A stretch of 64,000 bases of DNA from CALLPQ01 sp964392325. Its GTDB lineage: Bacteria > Pseudomonadota > Alphaproteobacteria > Caulobacterales > Parvularculaceae. The notes beneath the pieces are model-generated. The model was not told the origin of the DNA and did not search any database. It was given only the letters and a program-made list of their open reading frames with translations. Each line of letters begins with the position of its first letter. Within the stretch, counting starts at the first letter, position 1. Where the stretch lies: positions 1-64,000 of the forward strand of contig CAYMPJ010000019.1 in the NCBI GenBank assembly GCA_964392325.1, read 5' to 3'. This document shows, piece by piece, positions 9,711-18,891 of this stretch. The translations under genes and the position numbers were made by a program.

Positions 9711-9733
9711 ATACCAATTTTATCAATTGGTAT
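9711..9733. promoter_or_regulatory. Palindrome ATACCAATT-TTATC-AATTGGTAT
   Basis: Nine-base perfect arms with a five-base spacer, 120 bases before the decarboxylase start. Same core as the palindromes at 2338 and 3320. Size and symmetry suit a dimeric repressor site, but dispersed repeats of this form also exist in marine bacteria. Confidence 0.4.
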
Positions 9734-9852
9734 AGTTCACATTGCGAACAGCAATTTCAGGCGGGTTCTGCTTTTCTGTATTATCGGAGCGCTTGGGCTG
9801 GCATAATCCCCTAACCTGCGATTCTGACGATAACCGATCCAAGTGAGTGATT

Positions 9853-11253
9853 ATGAAGCGAGAACATTATAAATATTGGGCTCATCAAGCGGCGAACTGG
9901 GGGCAAGATTACCTCGATACGCTATCAAAACGGCCAGTCCGCTCCTCCGCAAAACCCGGCGATATCCTTGCTCAACTCCCTGCTACTGCGCCAGAAGCGC
10001 CCGAAGCGATGGAGACCATCCTTGAGGATTTTAAACGCATCGTGCCAGATGGCATGACCCATTGGCAGCATCCCAAATTCTTTGCCTATTTCCCCGCCAA
10101 TGCTGCACCTGCCTCCATGATTGCCGAGCAACTCACCTCAATAATGGCCTCCCAGTGTATGCTTTGGCAGACCTCTCCGGCGGCGACGGAAATGGAAACG
10201 CGCATGATCGAGTGGCTGCGCGATGCCTTGGGTCTCTCAGCGCAATTTAGGGGTGTCATTCAGGACAGTGCCTCCAGCGCCACCCTTGTCGCAATCCTCA
10301 CAATGAGGGAGCACGCGGTTAATTGGCGCGGAAATGCGAGCGGCATGAGCGGCGAACCAGCAATCCGCGTTTATGCTTCTTCCCAAAACCATTCTTCCGT
10401 CGATAAGGCAATATGGATTTCAGGGATCGGGCAGGACAATCTTGTCAAAATTCCAACGGACGAGAATTACGCCATGGATACCAAGGCATTGCGTGATGCA
10501 ATTAAAACGGACCGCGCCGCCGGCTTTCTTCCCGCCGGGGTCGTTGTTTGTGTCGGTGGCACATCAATTGGTGCCTGCGATAATGTTGATGAAATTATCA
10601 AAATTGCCAAACAGGAAAGCCTTTACACCCACATTGATGCAGCGTGGGCCGGGTCGGCAATGATCTGTCCGGAGTTCCGCCATCTCTGGGAAGGTATTGA
10701 TGAAGCCGATAGTATTGTCTTCAACCCGCACAAATGGATTGGAGCCCAGTTTGATTGCTCGGTACAGTTTTTGCGCAATCCGGGCGATCAGGTGAAAACG
10801 CTGGGTATGCGCCCCGATTATCTAAAAACGCTCGATCAGGATGAAATCATCAATTATAGCGAGTGGGGAGTACAATTAGGGCGACGTTTTCGAGCATTAA
10901 AATTGTGGTTTGTGCTTCGCGCCTATGGTCTTGAAGGATTGCGGGAGCGCATTCGTAATCATATTGCGTGGGCGCAGGAATTAGAAGAAAGACTCAGCGC
11001 CCACCCCGACTTCCTTATCACCACCAAATGCCGGTTTTCTCTTTTCACTTTTCAATATGCTCCCGCTGGAAAAGATGCCAATAAGGAAAGCGAGATTCTA
11101 TTGAAAAAAATTAACGAGGACGGCCGCATCTACCTTACCCAAACGGCCCATGAAGGAAAATTCGTGATCCGCTTTCAGGCCGGGCAATTTGACAGTACGC
11201 GAGAGGATGTTTTATCCGTTTATGATGTCCTTATTGATTTAATCTCTCCTTAA
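9853..11253 (+). CDS. PLP-dependent aromatic-L-amino-acid decarboxylase-like enzyme
   Basis: 466 residues from ATG 9853 (a GTG two codons upstream is possible; neither has a strong ribosome-binding site). It is a group II pyridoxal-phosphate decarboxylase: HWQHPKFFAYFPA near the N-terminus forms the substrate pocket, HIDAAWAG (about 260-267) supplies the PLP-binding Asp, and NPHKW (Lys about 294) the Schiff-base lysine. Length matches aromatic-L-amino-acid/tryptophan decarboxylases, which remove CO2 from Trp, Tyr, Phe or DOPA to give arylamines. Glutamate or aspartate decarboxylase is less likely given the aromatic-type motifs. Cytosolic, apparently monocistronic; 138 bp separates it from purC. 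Confidence 0.85.
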   Translation: MKREHYKYWAHQAANWGQDYLDTLSKRPVRSSAKPGDILAQLPATAPEAPEAMETILEDFKRIVPDGMTHWQHPKFFAYFPANAAPASMIAEQLTSIMASQCMLWQTSPAATEMETRMIEWLRDALGLSAQFRGVIQDSASSATLVAILTMREHAVNWRGNASGMSGEPAIRVYASSQNHSSVDKAIWISGIGQDNLVKIPTDENYAMDTKALRDAIKTDRAAGFLPAGVVVCVGGTSIGACDNVDEIIKIAKQESLYTHIDAAWAGSAMICPEFRHLWEGIDEADSIVFNPHKWIGAQFDCSVQFLRNPGDQVKTLGMRPDYLKTLDQDEIINYSEWGVQLGRRFRALKLWFVLRAYGLEGLRERIRNHIAWAQELEERLSAHPDFLITTKCRFSLFTFQYAPAGKDANKESEILLKKINEDGRIYLTQTAHEGKFVIRFQAGQFDSTREDVLSVYDVLIDLISP

Positions 11254-11391
11254 GAACCGAACCATCGCTTTGCGTAACCGCAAAGCTGTGCTACCCCACC
11301 GCAACAGGTTATTCCATTGCCAAACCAAGCTTAAATGGCCACTGGAAACAATGCCAAGTCAGACAGAAGAAGTCGGGCAGAAGGAAAGTGA

Positions 11392-12198
11392 ATGTCACGC
11401 CGTAAGAAAATTTATGAAGGCAAGGCTAAAATTCTATATGAAGGCCCGGAACCGGGTACAATTATCCAATATTTCAAGGATGATGCCACAGCCTTTAATA
11501 ATCAAAAACATGATATTCTCGAGGGAAAAGGGGTTTTAAATAATCGCATTTCCGAATTTATCATGCGCGGTCTTGAAACCATTTCCATACCGACCCATTT
11601 CATTCGTCGCTTGAATATGCGCGAACAATTGGTGCGTCATGTAGAAATCATCCCGCTGGAAGTCGTGGTTAGAAATGTTGCTGCGGGATCAATTGTAAAA
11701 CGCATGGGGCTAGAAGACGGCGCCTCTTTGCCCCGTTCCATTATTGAATTCTATTTCAAGGATGATGAGCTGGGTGATCCCCTCGTCGCCGAAGAACATA
11801 TTACAGCTTTCAATTGGGCAAACACGCAGGAAATTGATGACATGATGGCGATGGCACTCAGGGTCAATGATTTCCTCAGCGGTATGTTTGCGACTGCGGG
11901 CATTCGCCTGATTGATTTCAAAATTGAATTTGGCCGCCTCTATGAAGGCGATATGATGCGCCTGATCCTCGCCGACGAGATTAGCCCTGATAGTTGTCGC
12001 CTATGGGATATCGAAACCGGCGACATTATGGATAAAGACCGCTTCCGCAAAGATATGGGCAATGTCATTGAAGCTTACCGCGAAGTCGCAAAACGCCTTG
12101 GTATATTGCGCGATATTGAAAGCAATACCACTCAAGGCCCGATCCTCGTCAGCGATAATGCGCTCTTTGACGAACAGAAAAATAAATCCGAGCAGTAA
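11392..12198 (+). CDS. purC: Phosphoribosylaminoimidazole-succinocarboxamide synthase
   Basis: 268 residues; AGAAGGAAAG just before the ATG. Full-length SAICAR synthetase, which joins CAIR and aspartate using ATP in purine synthesis. Visible signatures: KIYEGKAK at the N-terminus, the ITAFN and LEVVVRNVAAGS segments, and LIDFKIEFGR followed by LADEISPDSCRLWD. First gene of purC-purS-purQ, with 17 bp to purS, consistent with one transcript. The usual next gene purL does not follow in this window. Confidence 0.97.
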   Translation: MSRRKKIYEGKAKILYEGPEPGTIIQYFKDDATAFNNQKHDILEGKGVLNNRISEFIMRGLETISIPTHFIRRLNMREQLVRHVEIIPLEVVVRNVAAGSIVKRMGLEDGASLPRSIIEFYFKDDELGDPLVAEEHITAFNWANTQEIDDMMAMALRVNDFLSGMFATAGIRLIDFKIEFGRLYEGDMMRLILADEISPDSCRLWDIETGDIMDKDRFRKDMGNVIEAYREVAKRLGILRDIESNTTQGPILVSDNALFDEQKNKSEQ

Positions 12199-12215
12199 TT
12201 TCAGAGCAGATAAAA

Positions 12216-12458
12216 ATGAAAGCTAAAATATACATAACCTTAAAAGGCGGTGTTCTTGATCCACAAGGCAAAGCCATCGAAAACTCTCTCGCGGGGCTCG
12301 GCTTTGAAGGGGCGAGCGATGTGCGCCAGGGTAAGGTTATTGAAATGACTCTTGAGGGAAGTGATGAAACCGCGGCAAGAGCCCAGCTTGACGAAATGTG
12401 CGCAAAACTTCTCGCCAATCCGGTCATGGAAAATTACGAAATAGAAATTTCCAATTAA
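12216..12458 (+). CDS. purS: FGAM synthase subunit PurS
   Basis: 80 residues, matching the family length. Small alpha/beta protein with MKAKIYITLKGGVLDPQGKAIENSL at its start (first residues diagnostic for PurS: the KxGVLDPQG loop). PurS bridges PurQ and the small-type PurL in the three-part formylglycinamidine ribonucleotide synthase. It lies between purC and purQ in one direction. Confidence 0.96.
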   Translation: MKAKIYITLKGGVLDPQGKAIENSLAGLGFEGASDVRQGKVIEMTLEGSDETAARAQLDEMCAKLLANPVMENYEIEISN

Positions 12459-12513
12459 CACAACAATGATCACCCATTGGGATAAAACAGATTTTCCGGA
12501 AAAGAAATTGACT

Positions 12514-13176
12514 ATGAAGACCAGCGTTATTGTTTTCCCGGCTTCTAATTGTGATCGCGATGCAGCCGTTGCAATGGAAGCCATTACCAACAAACCGGCA
12601 AATATGGTTTGGCACGGCGAGACAACTCTTCCGGATACGGATTTTATCGTTCTCCCCGGCGGCTTTTCATACGGCGATTATTTGCGATCAGGTGCGATGG
12701 CCGCGCGCTCGCCAATTATGCGCGCTGTGATTGAAAAAGCCAAAGTCGGTACGCCGGTGATCGGGATTTGCAATGGTTTTCAGATTTTAACAGAAACAGG
12801 CCTTTTGCCCGGCGCGCTCTTACGCAATGCCGGACTGGATTTTGTCTGCCGCACTGTTACCGTTCGCGCCTGTAATACCAATTCGCGTTTCACCTCAGGC
12901 CTTCAAAAAAACCAGTATCTTGAATTTCCCGTTGCCCATCATGATGGCAATTATTTCGCTGATAATGAAACCTTGAACAAGCTTGAGAGTGAAGATCGCA
13001 TCGCTTTTCGCTATGTTGATAATCCTAATGGCTCGGCTCGCGATATTGCCGGCATCCTCAATGAAGATGGCAATGTCCTCGGGCTTATGCCCCACCCCGA
13101 GCGCGTTATCTCGCCCTTACTCGGTGGCATTGACGGGCTAACCTTTTTTACGCAGGCACTTGAACAACTAGCGTAA
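12514..13176 (+). CDS. purQ: FGAM synthase glutaminase subunit PurQ
   Basis: 220 residues from ATG 12514, chosen because GGAAAAG lies before it and MKTSVIVFPASNCDRD is the normal N-terminus; an in-frame ATG at 12466 has no support. Class I glutamine amidotransferase: nucleophile Cys in GICNGFQ, and HPE in LMPHPERV near the C-terminus. It releases ammonia from glutamine for PurL. The large subunit gene purL is not in the window, so it must be encoded elsewhere. Confidence 0.96.
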   Translation: MKTSVIVFPASNCDRDAAVAMEAITNKPANMVWHGETTLPDTDFIVLPGGFSYGDYLRSGAMAARSPIMRAVIEKAKVGTPVIGICNGFQILTETGLLPGALLRNAGLDFVCRTVTVRACNTNSRFTSGLQKNQYLEFPVAHHDGNYFADNETLNKLESEDRIAFRYVDNPNGSARDIAGILNEDGNVLGLMPHPERVISPLLGGIDGLTFFTQALEQLA

Positions 13177-13270
13177 ACGGGGGGCCGTAATTAGGTTTCT
13201 CCAATTTACAAAATCACAAACGCATCCATCTATAGCAGCTAGCCTAGAAATCTAGCGAGCGTAACGATGG

Positions 13271-13290
13271 ATCCCCGCTTATGCGGGGAT
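13271..13290. repeat. Hairpin ATCCCCGC-TTAT-GCGGGGAT
   Basis: Eight-base perfect arms with a four-base loop in the 182-bp gap between convergent purQ and nrdB. Extended context (gatggatcc...gatgacgg) resembles a palindromic element scattered in alphaproteobacterial genomes. No T tract follows, so it is not a classic terminator, though it may stabilise 3' ends. Confidence 0.6.
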
Positions 13291-13358
13291 GACGGTACGG
13301 GGAAGTCGATAACAGTTCCAAATTTAACAGCGCCCCCCAAGGTCACCGCCAATCCACC

Positions 13359-14423
13359 CTACCCCGCGCGTTTTTCCTTCCACTGATCAAATTGGCTCCA
13401 AACGCCGTCATCGCCATGCCACTCACCCTTTGTGGCCCCTTTGGAATATTCTGTTGCGCGCGCTTCAAAGAAATTTGCATGCTCAACGCCGTTGAGGATT
13501 TCGGTGAGCCATGGCAGCGGGTGTTTTTCAATGCCGTAAATTTTTGGCAGATCAAGTTGGCCAAGGCGCCAGTCAGCGATATAGCGGATATAGTTTTTAA
13601 TATCGTCCGGCGTCATCCCATCGACCGGGCCCATCTCGAAGGCAAGGTCGATAAATTTATCCTCAAGGCCCACAACCGTGCGACAACAATCAACAATATC
13701 ATCGGCAACAGATTTGGTGACACAGCCCGTCTCGCGCGCAAACGCATGATAGAGTTTGATCATGCCCTCACAATGCAGGCTCTCATCGCGAATTGACCAT
13801 GTTACAATCTGGCCCATGCCCTTCATCTTGTTTTGGCGCGGGAAGTTCATCAACATCGCAAAAGAGGCAAAAAGCTGAAGACCCTCGGTAAAGCCGCCAA
13901 ACATCGCCACCGTGCGGGCGATATCGGCGTTACTGTCGACGCCAAATTGTTTCATATAATTATGCTTGTCGGCCATCGCCTCATATTCGAGGAAGGCCGA
14001 GAATTCAGATTCGGGCATGCCGATTGTTTCTAGAAGCAGCGCATAGGCAGCGATGTGAATGGTCTCGATATTGGAGAAAGCCGAGAGCATCATCTTGATC
14101 TCAACGGGTTTGAACACCCGCGCATAGCGCTCCATATAATTGTCATTCACTTCAATATCGGACTGGGTGAAGAAACGGAAAATCTGGGTCAGAAGATTAC
14201 GCTCGGAATCGGTGAGCTTGTTTGCCCAGTCCTTGCAATCTTCGCCCAGCGGCACCTCTTCCGGCATCCAGTGAACCTGCTGCTGGCGTTGCCAGAAATC
14301 AAACGCCCAAGGGTAGCGAAACGGCTTATAACTATGAGAAGGAACCATCAGCCCGGGTAAATTATCACCAGCTAATTTTTCCGCCAATTTTTCAGCAGTC
14401 AATTTCTCCGCATTATCGAGCAT
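13359..14423 (-). CDS. nrdB: Class Ia ribonucleotide reductase beta subunit
   Basis: 354 residues; AGGAACAGGGAACT before the ATG. Ferritin-like di-iron protein that holds the tyrosyl radical used by NrdA to reduce ribonucleoside diphosphates. Visible ligands: Asp89, the E120-T-I-H123 motif, Tyr127 four residues after His123 (the radical position, which is Phe in Chlamydia-type class Ic), and a later IRDESLHCEG carrying Glu and His. Fits alphaproteobacterial NrdB length. nrdA is not adjacent, which is common in this class. The upstream region has ATGCATAATGCAT at about 14525-14537; I do not see a clear NrdR box. Confidence 0.96.
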   Translation of the reverse strand: MLDNAEKLTAEKLAEKLAGDNLPGLMVPSHSYKPFRYPWAFDFWQRQQQVHWMPEEVPLGEDCKDWANKLTDSERNLLTQIFRFFTQSDIEVNDNYMERYARVFKPVEIKMMLSAFSNIETIHIAAYALLLETIGMPESEFSAFLEYEAMADKHNYMKQFGVDSNADIARTVAMFGGFTEGLQLFASFAMLMNFPRQNKMKGMGQIVTWSIRDESLHCEGMIKLYHAFARETGCVTKSVADDIVDCCRTVVGLEDKFIDLAFEMGPVDGMTPDDIKNYIRYIADWRLGQLDLPKIYGIEKHPLPWLTEILNGVEHANFFEARATEYSKGATKGEWHGDDGVWSQFDQWKEKRAG

Positions 14424-14669
14424 AGTTCCCTGTTCCTTCGCTTTAGCGAGACCAGGCTAGTGGCCCCCAAAAATAGCATATGTTGTATTTCAGATGCTTT
14501 GGGCCAGCATATATAGCGCCCGTTATGCATAATGCATATGTCTCGGGTTGGAAATCAAGTCTTGACGGGGCTGGGTGGAAAAAGAATCAGTGCGGCAGGA
14601 TGACCAGCAGATGAACGCCCTCATTCCGGCTCTTATTTGATAGTTACGAGGTCGCTCTTAGGAGGGATC

Positions 14670-16376
14670 CTAGTCCCGCGGCTCCGGGGGCTTATTGCGC
14701 ACATATTGGCGCAAATGGGCCGGGACAGTGCGCGCCCGCGCTTCGCGTTTACGCTCTGCATTGCGTTTGGCTAAGGCGATTTCTTCTGCCGATTGCTCCT
14801 GCTTCTCCTGAGCAACACGCAGAGAATTGGTCGGGTCGACCCCGACTTTCAGGTGTTGGGTCTCCGTCCCTGTTTTTGCAGCTGTTTGCATATCGGTCGC
14901 CACAATTCGGCGAACAGCAACGCAAAGCCCTGCCATAAACCAGTAAAAAATTGGCACCTGCAAAACGGAACTTGTAGTTCCGATAACCACCATCACCCCG
15001 ACCATCGCCGCAAACATGGCCCTTGAATAAGTAGAGAGCTCTTCATCATATGTCGAAGAGAGCCGCATCGCTCGCCACGCAGCAAAGGTTGCTGACATCA
15101 AAATACCAATAAACAAGGTCATCCCCACTAACCCATATTGCAGGGCAACCTGAAGATATGAATTCACAATGTCGATGATGCCCTCCCCTTGAATAAGAGC
15201 CTGCATCTCTGGTTGCTGGTAGTAATCGGTAGACCCGAAAAGTGGGTTACGTTTGACAACAATGATGCCATTTTCCAGCAATTGCTGGCGATAAGTAATT
15301 GTGCTGGCCCCGTGACTATCGCCGCTATCGACAAAAGGAAGTACTGAAATCACGCTATTACCGATTGGAGAAACCAAAACCCCTGCAAAAAGAACAACCG
15401 AGACTGCCCCGGCAATCATTGCATTTTTGAAGCCCTTGGGACCGCTGGAAACATAGGTAAATGTAGCAATCACTACTCCGATCCACGGGCCACGCGAGAA
15501 GGTCAACATCAGCGCTCCAAACATCGCCGCAATAGCGCCGGCCCCGACAAATTTAAGGCGGCTTCTTGGGTACAGCGAATATGCAAATGTCATAGTAATC
15601 ATGAGCAAAAAGCCAAACTCAATGGGCCCCATCACCGACGCAAATGCCCTCAGGAACCCTGCCCGATAGCCATATTTTCCGCCAATATCACCGTGCCAAT
15701 TGACCGCTGGTTGTGAATAAAAATGCCACTGTAGCGCCGCTTCAAAAAAGGCAATGCAGGCCATAGAGATCATCGGCAACATGATTGCGATAATCACTGT
15801 TTTGAGTTCATCGACATCTTTAATCCACCGGCTGAAAATTAAGTAGGGAAGAAAAATCGTCAGGCCGACATTCCAAACTTCACGCAATCCATTGGTAAAT
15901 GTCGTTGAGCGAAACCCCAAAATGATCGCCAGGAGGAAAAAACTGAACATAAAGATATCAGTAGTGACAATCCCTCGCCCTTTGATTTTCATGGATTTAA
16001 AATAAAGCAATGCAGGGACGAGCAATGTCAGTGACAAAATCATGGGCGGGGAAATATCAAACAAATAGTTAATACCCGCAAACCCCAATAAAGGCTCGAA
16101 CTGTGGAGGCAAACAGCAAATCACAAGTACATAAAGAACCGGGATATTGGTCTCGATTTTTAATCCGACCAGAGCAAGCATAATTGCCCCATAAAGAACA
16201 ATCATGATCCAGAAATTAGGGATTAAAAATCCGAAAATGGTTATGGAGACAAAAATGATAGTCCAGCGAGTAATGCGCGCCGGATCCACATGATCCCGAA
16301 ATACAAAGCGTCCTGCGACAAAAACCGCAATAATTATAGGCAGGACTACAACGAGAGCTTTAAGCGCATTTAACAC
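14670..16376 (-). CDS. O-antigen ligase/polymerase-like membrane protein
   Basis: 568 residues, GTG start. About twelve hydrophobic segments, with a periplasmic loop between later helices holding the conserved Wzy_C-type region (LTFSRGPWIG, then YRQQLLENG and GLVGMTLFIG). The C-terminal 80 residues are charged, basic and cytosolic, ending RNKPPEPRD, which is longer than usual. Wzy_C proteins polymerise or ligate lipid-linked glycans at the periplasmic face. The divergent neighbour is a Wzx-type flippase, so both probably serve one exported polysaccharide. Which polymer, and whether this acts as ligase or polymerase, cannot be told from sequence. Confidence 0.85.
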   Translation of the reverse strand: MLNALKALVVVLPIIIAVFVAGRFVFRDHVDPARITRWTIIFVSITIFGFLIPNFWIMIVLYGAIMLALVGLKIETNIPVLYVLVICCLPPQFEPLLGFAGINYLFDISPPMILSLTLLVPALLYFKSMKIKGRGIVTTDIFMFSFFLLAIILGFRSTTFTNGLREVWNVGLTIFLPYLIFSRWIKDVDELKTVIIAIMLPMISMACIAFFEAALQWHFYSQPAVNWHGDIGGKYGYRAGFLRAFASVMGPIEFGFLLMITMTFAYSLYPRSRLKFVGAGAIAAMFGALMLTFSRGPWIGVVIATFTYVSSGPKGFKNAMIAGAVSVVLFAGVLVSPIGNSVISVLPFVDSGDSHGASTITYRQQLLENGIIVVKRNPLFGSTDYYQQPEMQALIQGEGIIDIVNSYLQVALQYGLVGMTLFIGILMSATFAAWRAMRLSSTYDEELSTYSRAMFAAMVGVMVVIGTTSSVLQVPIFYWFMAGLCVAVRRIVATDMQTAAKTGTETQHLKVGVDPTNSLRVAQEKQEQSAEEIALAKRNAERKREARARTVPAHLRQYVRNKPPEPRD

Positions 16377-16487
16377 AGAAATTTTTACCCATTAACAAAA
16401 TACTATAACATACAAGATATTACGACTATTCATACATTCTGCTAACTGGTATCCGGATTTAACCGCTGAAGCAAATACCAATTCATA

Positions 16488-17864
16488 ATGAAAATACCCT
16501 CAAAAACTCTTAACAACGATACGCCTGCAACGCCTGAAAAGTCCCTGCAATCGCGGGCTTTTCAAGCCGGCGGTGTGGCAGTTATCGGGTTCGTGGTAAG
16601 CCAGGTTATACGTCTTGGCTCAAATCTATTGATGACCCGGCTTTTATTACCGGAGTCATTTGGGTTGATGGCAATTGCCATCTCTTTGCAAATTCTATTG
16701 ATTAATTTATCCGATATTGGCCTAAGTCAGAGCCTGGTGCGTAGCCAATCCAGTAATGATCCTAAATTTCTCTCAACTGTTTTTGTCACACAAATTGCGC
16801 GCGGCATTATATTGGGGGTGGTCTTACTGATATTCGCCGCCCTTACCTATCCAATAGCGCAATCAAATATATTACCCTCGGATTCAATCATTAATGATCC
16901 TCGATTGCCGATATTCATCGTTGTAACCGCTTTCATGGTTTTTTTAGAGGGATTCAAGTCCTTAAAATTTTCTTTGTGTCAACGTGACTTGAACCTTGCA
17001 AAACTGACCATACTCGAGATTTCTGCACAGATAGTCGGTTTGGTCTGTATGGTGAGTAGCTTTTTTATGGGCGCTGGTCCCTATGCCCTTTTGGTTGGTA
17101 TGACCACAGCAACACTCACAAATGTTATTGGCTCCTATCTGGCGCTGCCGGGCCCGGCTATGGAGTTTAAATTCTACAAACACCATTTTAATGAAATTTT
17201 TGCATTCGGAAAATGGCTGATCCTTGCCTCTCTGCTTGGCTTTCTCATGCAACGCGGCGATCAGTTCATCTTCGGTGCGATCATGGATAAATCAGAATTC
17301 GGTTTATACACGGTCGCAACAATGTGGATCATGATCGCAACCACATTGGCAGATGCAGTCCTGATGCGCATTGCCTATCCGTCCTTTTCTGAAACCTGGA
17401 GAAAAGATCCTCAAGAAATGACGAAAATATACAATATGTTCCGTCTTTCTCTTGATATTGGTGCCGTTCTGATTTTTGCGGGACTGTTTCTACTTGGGGA
17501 TTTTGTATTCAGTATTATTTACGCTGATAGTTTCAGCGGGGTCATCTATTACCTCAAACTCATTTCGGTAATTATCCTACTGCTCCCCTATCGTCTTATT
17601 AATATTACAATATTGGCATCGGGACATAGCAAAAATTTTCTAAACGCAACAATCGCACCAGCATTGATGGTTATGATCGGCATTCCTTTAGTCTATCAAT
17701 TGGTTGGGCTAAAAGCTGCGATAGTCTTTGGCGCTCTCAATTACTTACCGACATTGCCTGTTGCTTGGTATAATAGCCGTAAACTGATTAAAGTAAGCTG
17801 GGCAAGAGAACTCCCATTGGCAATTTTCGCAGTTATCGCCGCGATACTCATCATTTCAAATTGA
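16488..17864 (+). CDS. Wzx-type oligosaccharide flippase
   Basis: 458 residues with about twelve membrane helices spaced as in the MOP/MVF polysaccharide transporter family. The N-terminus has the typical GFVVSQVIRLGSNLLMTRLL helix and a PESFGLMAIA loop. Expected to flip undecaprenol-linked oligosaccharides across the inner membrane. It is divergent from the Wzy-like gene with 111 bp between them, so they may share control. No glycosyltransferases are close by. Confidence 0.88.
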   Translation: MKIPSKTLNNDTPATPEKSLQSRAFQAGGVAVIGFVVSQVIRLGSNLLMTRLLLPESFGLMAIAISLQILLINLSDIGLSQSLVRSQSSNDPKFLSTVFVTQIARGIILGVVLLIFAALTYPIAQSNILPSDSIINDPRLPIFIVVTAFMVFLEGFKSLKFSLCQRDLNLAKLTILEISAQIVGLVCMVSSFFMGAGPYALLVGMTTATLTNVIGSYLALPGPAMEFKFYKHHFNEIFAFGKWLILASLLGFLMQRGDQFIFGAIMDKSEFGLYTVATMWIMIATTLADAVLMRIAYPSFSETWRKDPQEMTKIYNMFRLSLDIGAVLIFAGLFLLGDFVFSIIYADSFSGVIYYLKLISVIILLLPYRLINITILASGHSKNFLNATIAPALMVMIGIPLVYQLVGLKAAIVFGALNYLPTLPVAWYNSRKLIKVSWARELPLAIFAVIAAILIISN

Positions 17865-17872
17865 AAATGAAA

Positions 17873-18715
17873 TTAGCTTTCCCGGCGCGCCAGAAAAGCA
17901 AGACGCTCGAACATGTGTATATCCTGCTCATTCTTCAAGAGTGCGCCATGAAGGGGCGGGATTGCCTTGCGGACATCTTTTTCTCTAATGACCTCAAGAT
18001 CAATATCTTCCGCCATTAGCAATTTAAGCCAATCCAGTAATTCGGATGTAGACGGTTTTTTCTTTAAGCCCGGAACCTCACGAAGCTCGTAAAATATTTT
18101 CATTGCGCTTGAAACAAGGCGTTTTTTTATGTCGGGAAAATGCACATCAACAATCTGCGCCATTGTATCGGCATCGGGAAACTTGATATAATGGAAAAAA
18201 CAGCGGCGTAAAAACGCATCGGGTAATTCTTTTTCGTTGTTAGAGGTAATAACAACGATAGGGCGCTGCGCCGCCTTAATTGTTTCGCCAGTTTCGTAGA
18301 CAAAAAATTCCATACGGTCGAGCTCTTGCAACAAATCGTTTGGAAACTCGATATCTGCTTTATCGATTTCGTCTATCAGCAAAATCGGGCGCTTCTCATG
18401 AGTAAAAGCATCCCATAATTTACCGCGTTTGATATAGTTACTCACATCTTTGGCGCGCTCTTCGCCTAATTGCCCATCACGCAAACGAGCCACCGCATCA
18501 TACTCATAAAGGCCTTGATGTGCTTTTGTTGTAGATTTTATATGCCATTGCAATAAAGGCGCATCCAGAGCCTGCGCCATTTCTTCGGCCAAAACGGTTT
18601 TACCTGTGCCCGGCTCACCCTTTATCAATAATGGGCGTTCCAGAGTAACGGCAGCATTCACCGCGACTTTTAAATCATCCGTAGCAATATAGTTTTTTGT
18701 ACCTTTAAATTTCAC
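17873..18715 (-). CDS. MoxR-family AAA+ ATPase
   Basis: 280 residues; GTG start with AAGGAT upstream. Walker A GEPGTGKT (about 36-43), Walker B LLIDEIDKA, sensor 1 VITSNNEKELP and the arginine finger region FLRRCFFHY are intact. This belongs to the MoxR branch of chaperone-like AAA+ ATPases, which assemble or mature metal-containing enzymes with a von Willebrand A partner. Such a VWA (CoxE-like) gene usually follows; here the next gene downstream is convergent, so this one stands alone. Confidence 0.92.
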   Translation of the reverse strand: MKFKGTKNYIATDDLKVAVNAAVTLERPLLIKGEPGTGKTVLAEEMAQALDAPLLQWHIKSTTKAHQGLYEYDAVARLRDGQLGEERAKDVSNYIKRGKLWDAFTHEKRPILLIDEIDKADIEFPNDLLQELDRMEFFVYETGETIKAAQRPIVVITSNNEKELPDAFLRRCFFHYIKFPDADTMAQIVDVHFPDIKKRLVSSAMKIFYELREVPGLKKKPSTSELLDWLKLLMAEDIDLEVIREKDVRKAIPPLHGALLKNEQDIHMFERLAFLARRES

Positions 18716-18891
18716 TTTATATCCTTAAAAATATTTGAGCGTGTCCCGTGAGGCAAGCGCGGGCCGATAGGGTTTGGCGATATAAAAATCTAGCGCCGCG
18801 CCTTTTGTGATGCAAGCAGGTTCAACAGGATATGTATTTAAGTACTCGTCGGACCGGAAAATTTACCTCGATAGGGGAACAATAAAACCGT

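Larger units (their letters stand above)
9227..9852. other. AT-rich divergent regulatory region
   Basis: Separates the TonB receptor (minus) from the decarboxylase (plus). It contains a palindrome at 9711-9733 and a possible receptor promoter at 9311-9341. No convincing gene; a 66-codon minus-strand frame at 9338-9538 has no ribosome-binding site. Confidence 0.6.

Noticed and set aside
13271..13290. Hairpin after purQ as a terminator
   Set aside because: No T tract on either strand; reported only as a repeat.
14525..14537. ATGCATAATGCAT as an NrdR box before nrdB
   Set aside because: Does not match the NrdR consensus closely enough.
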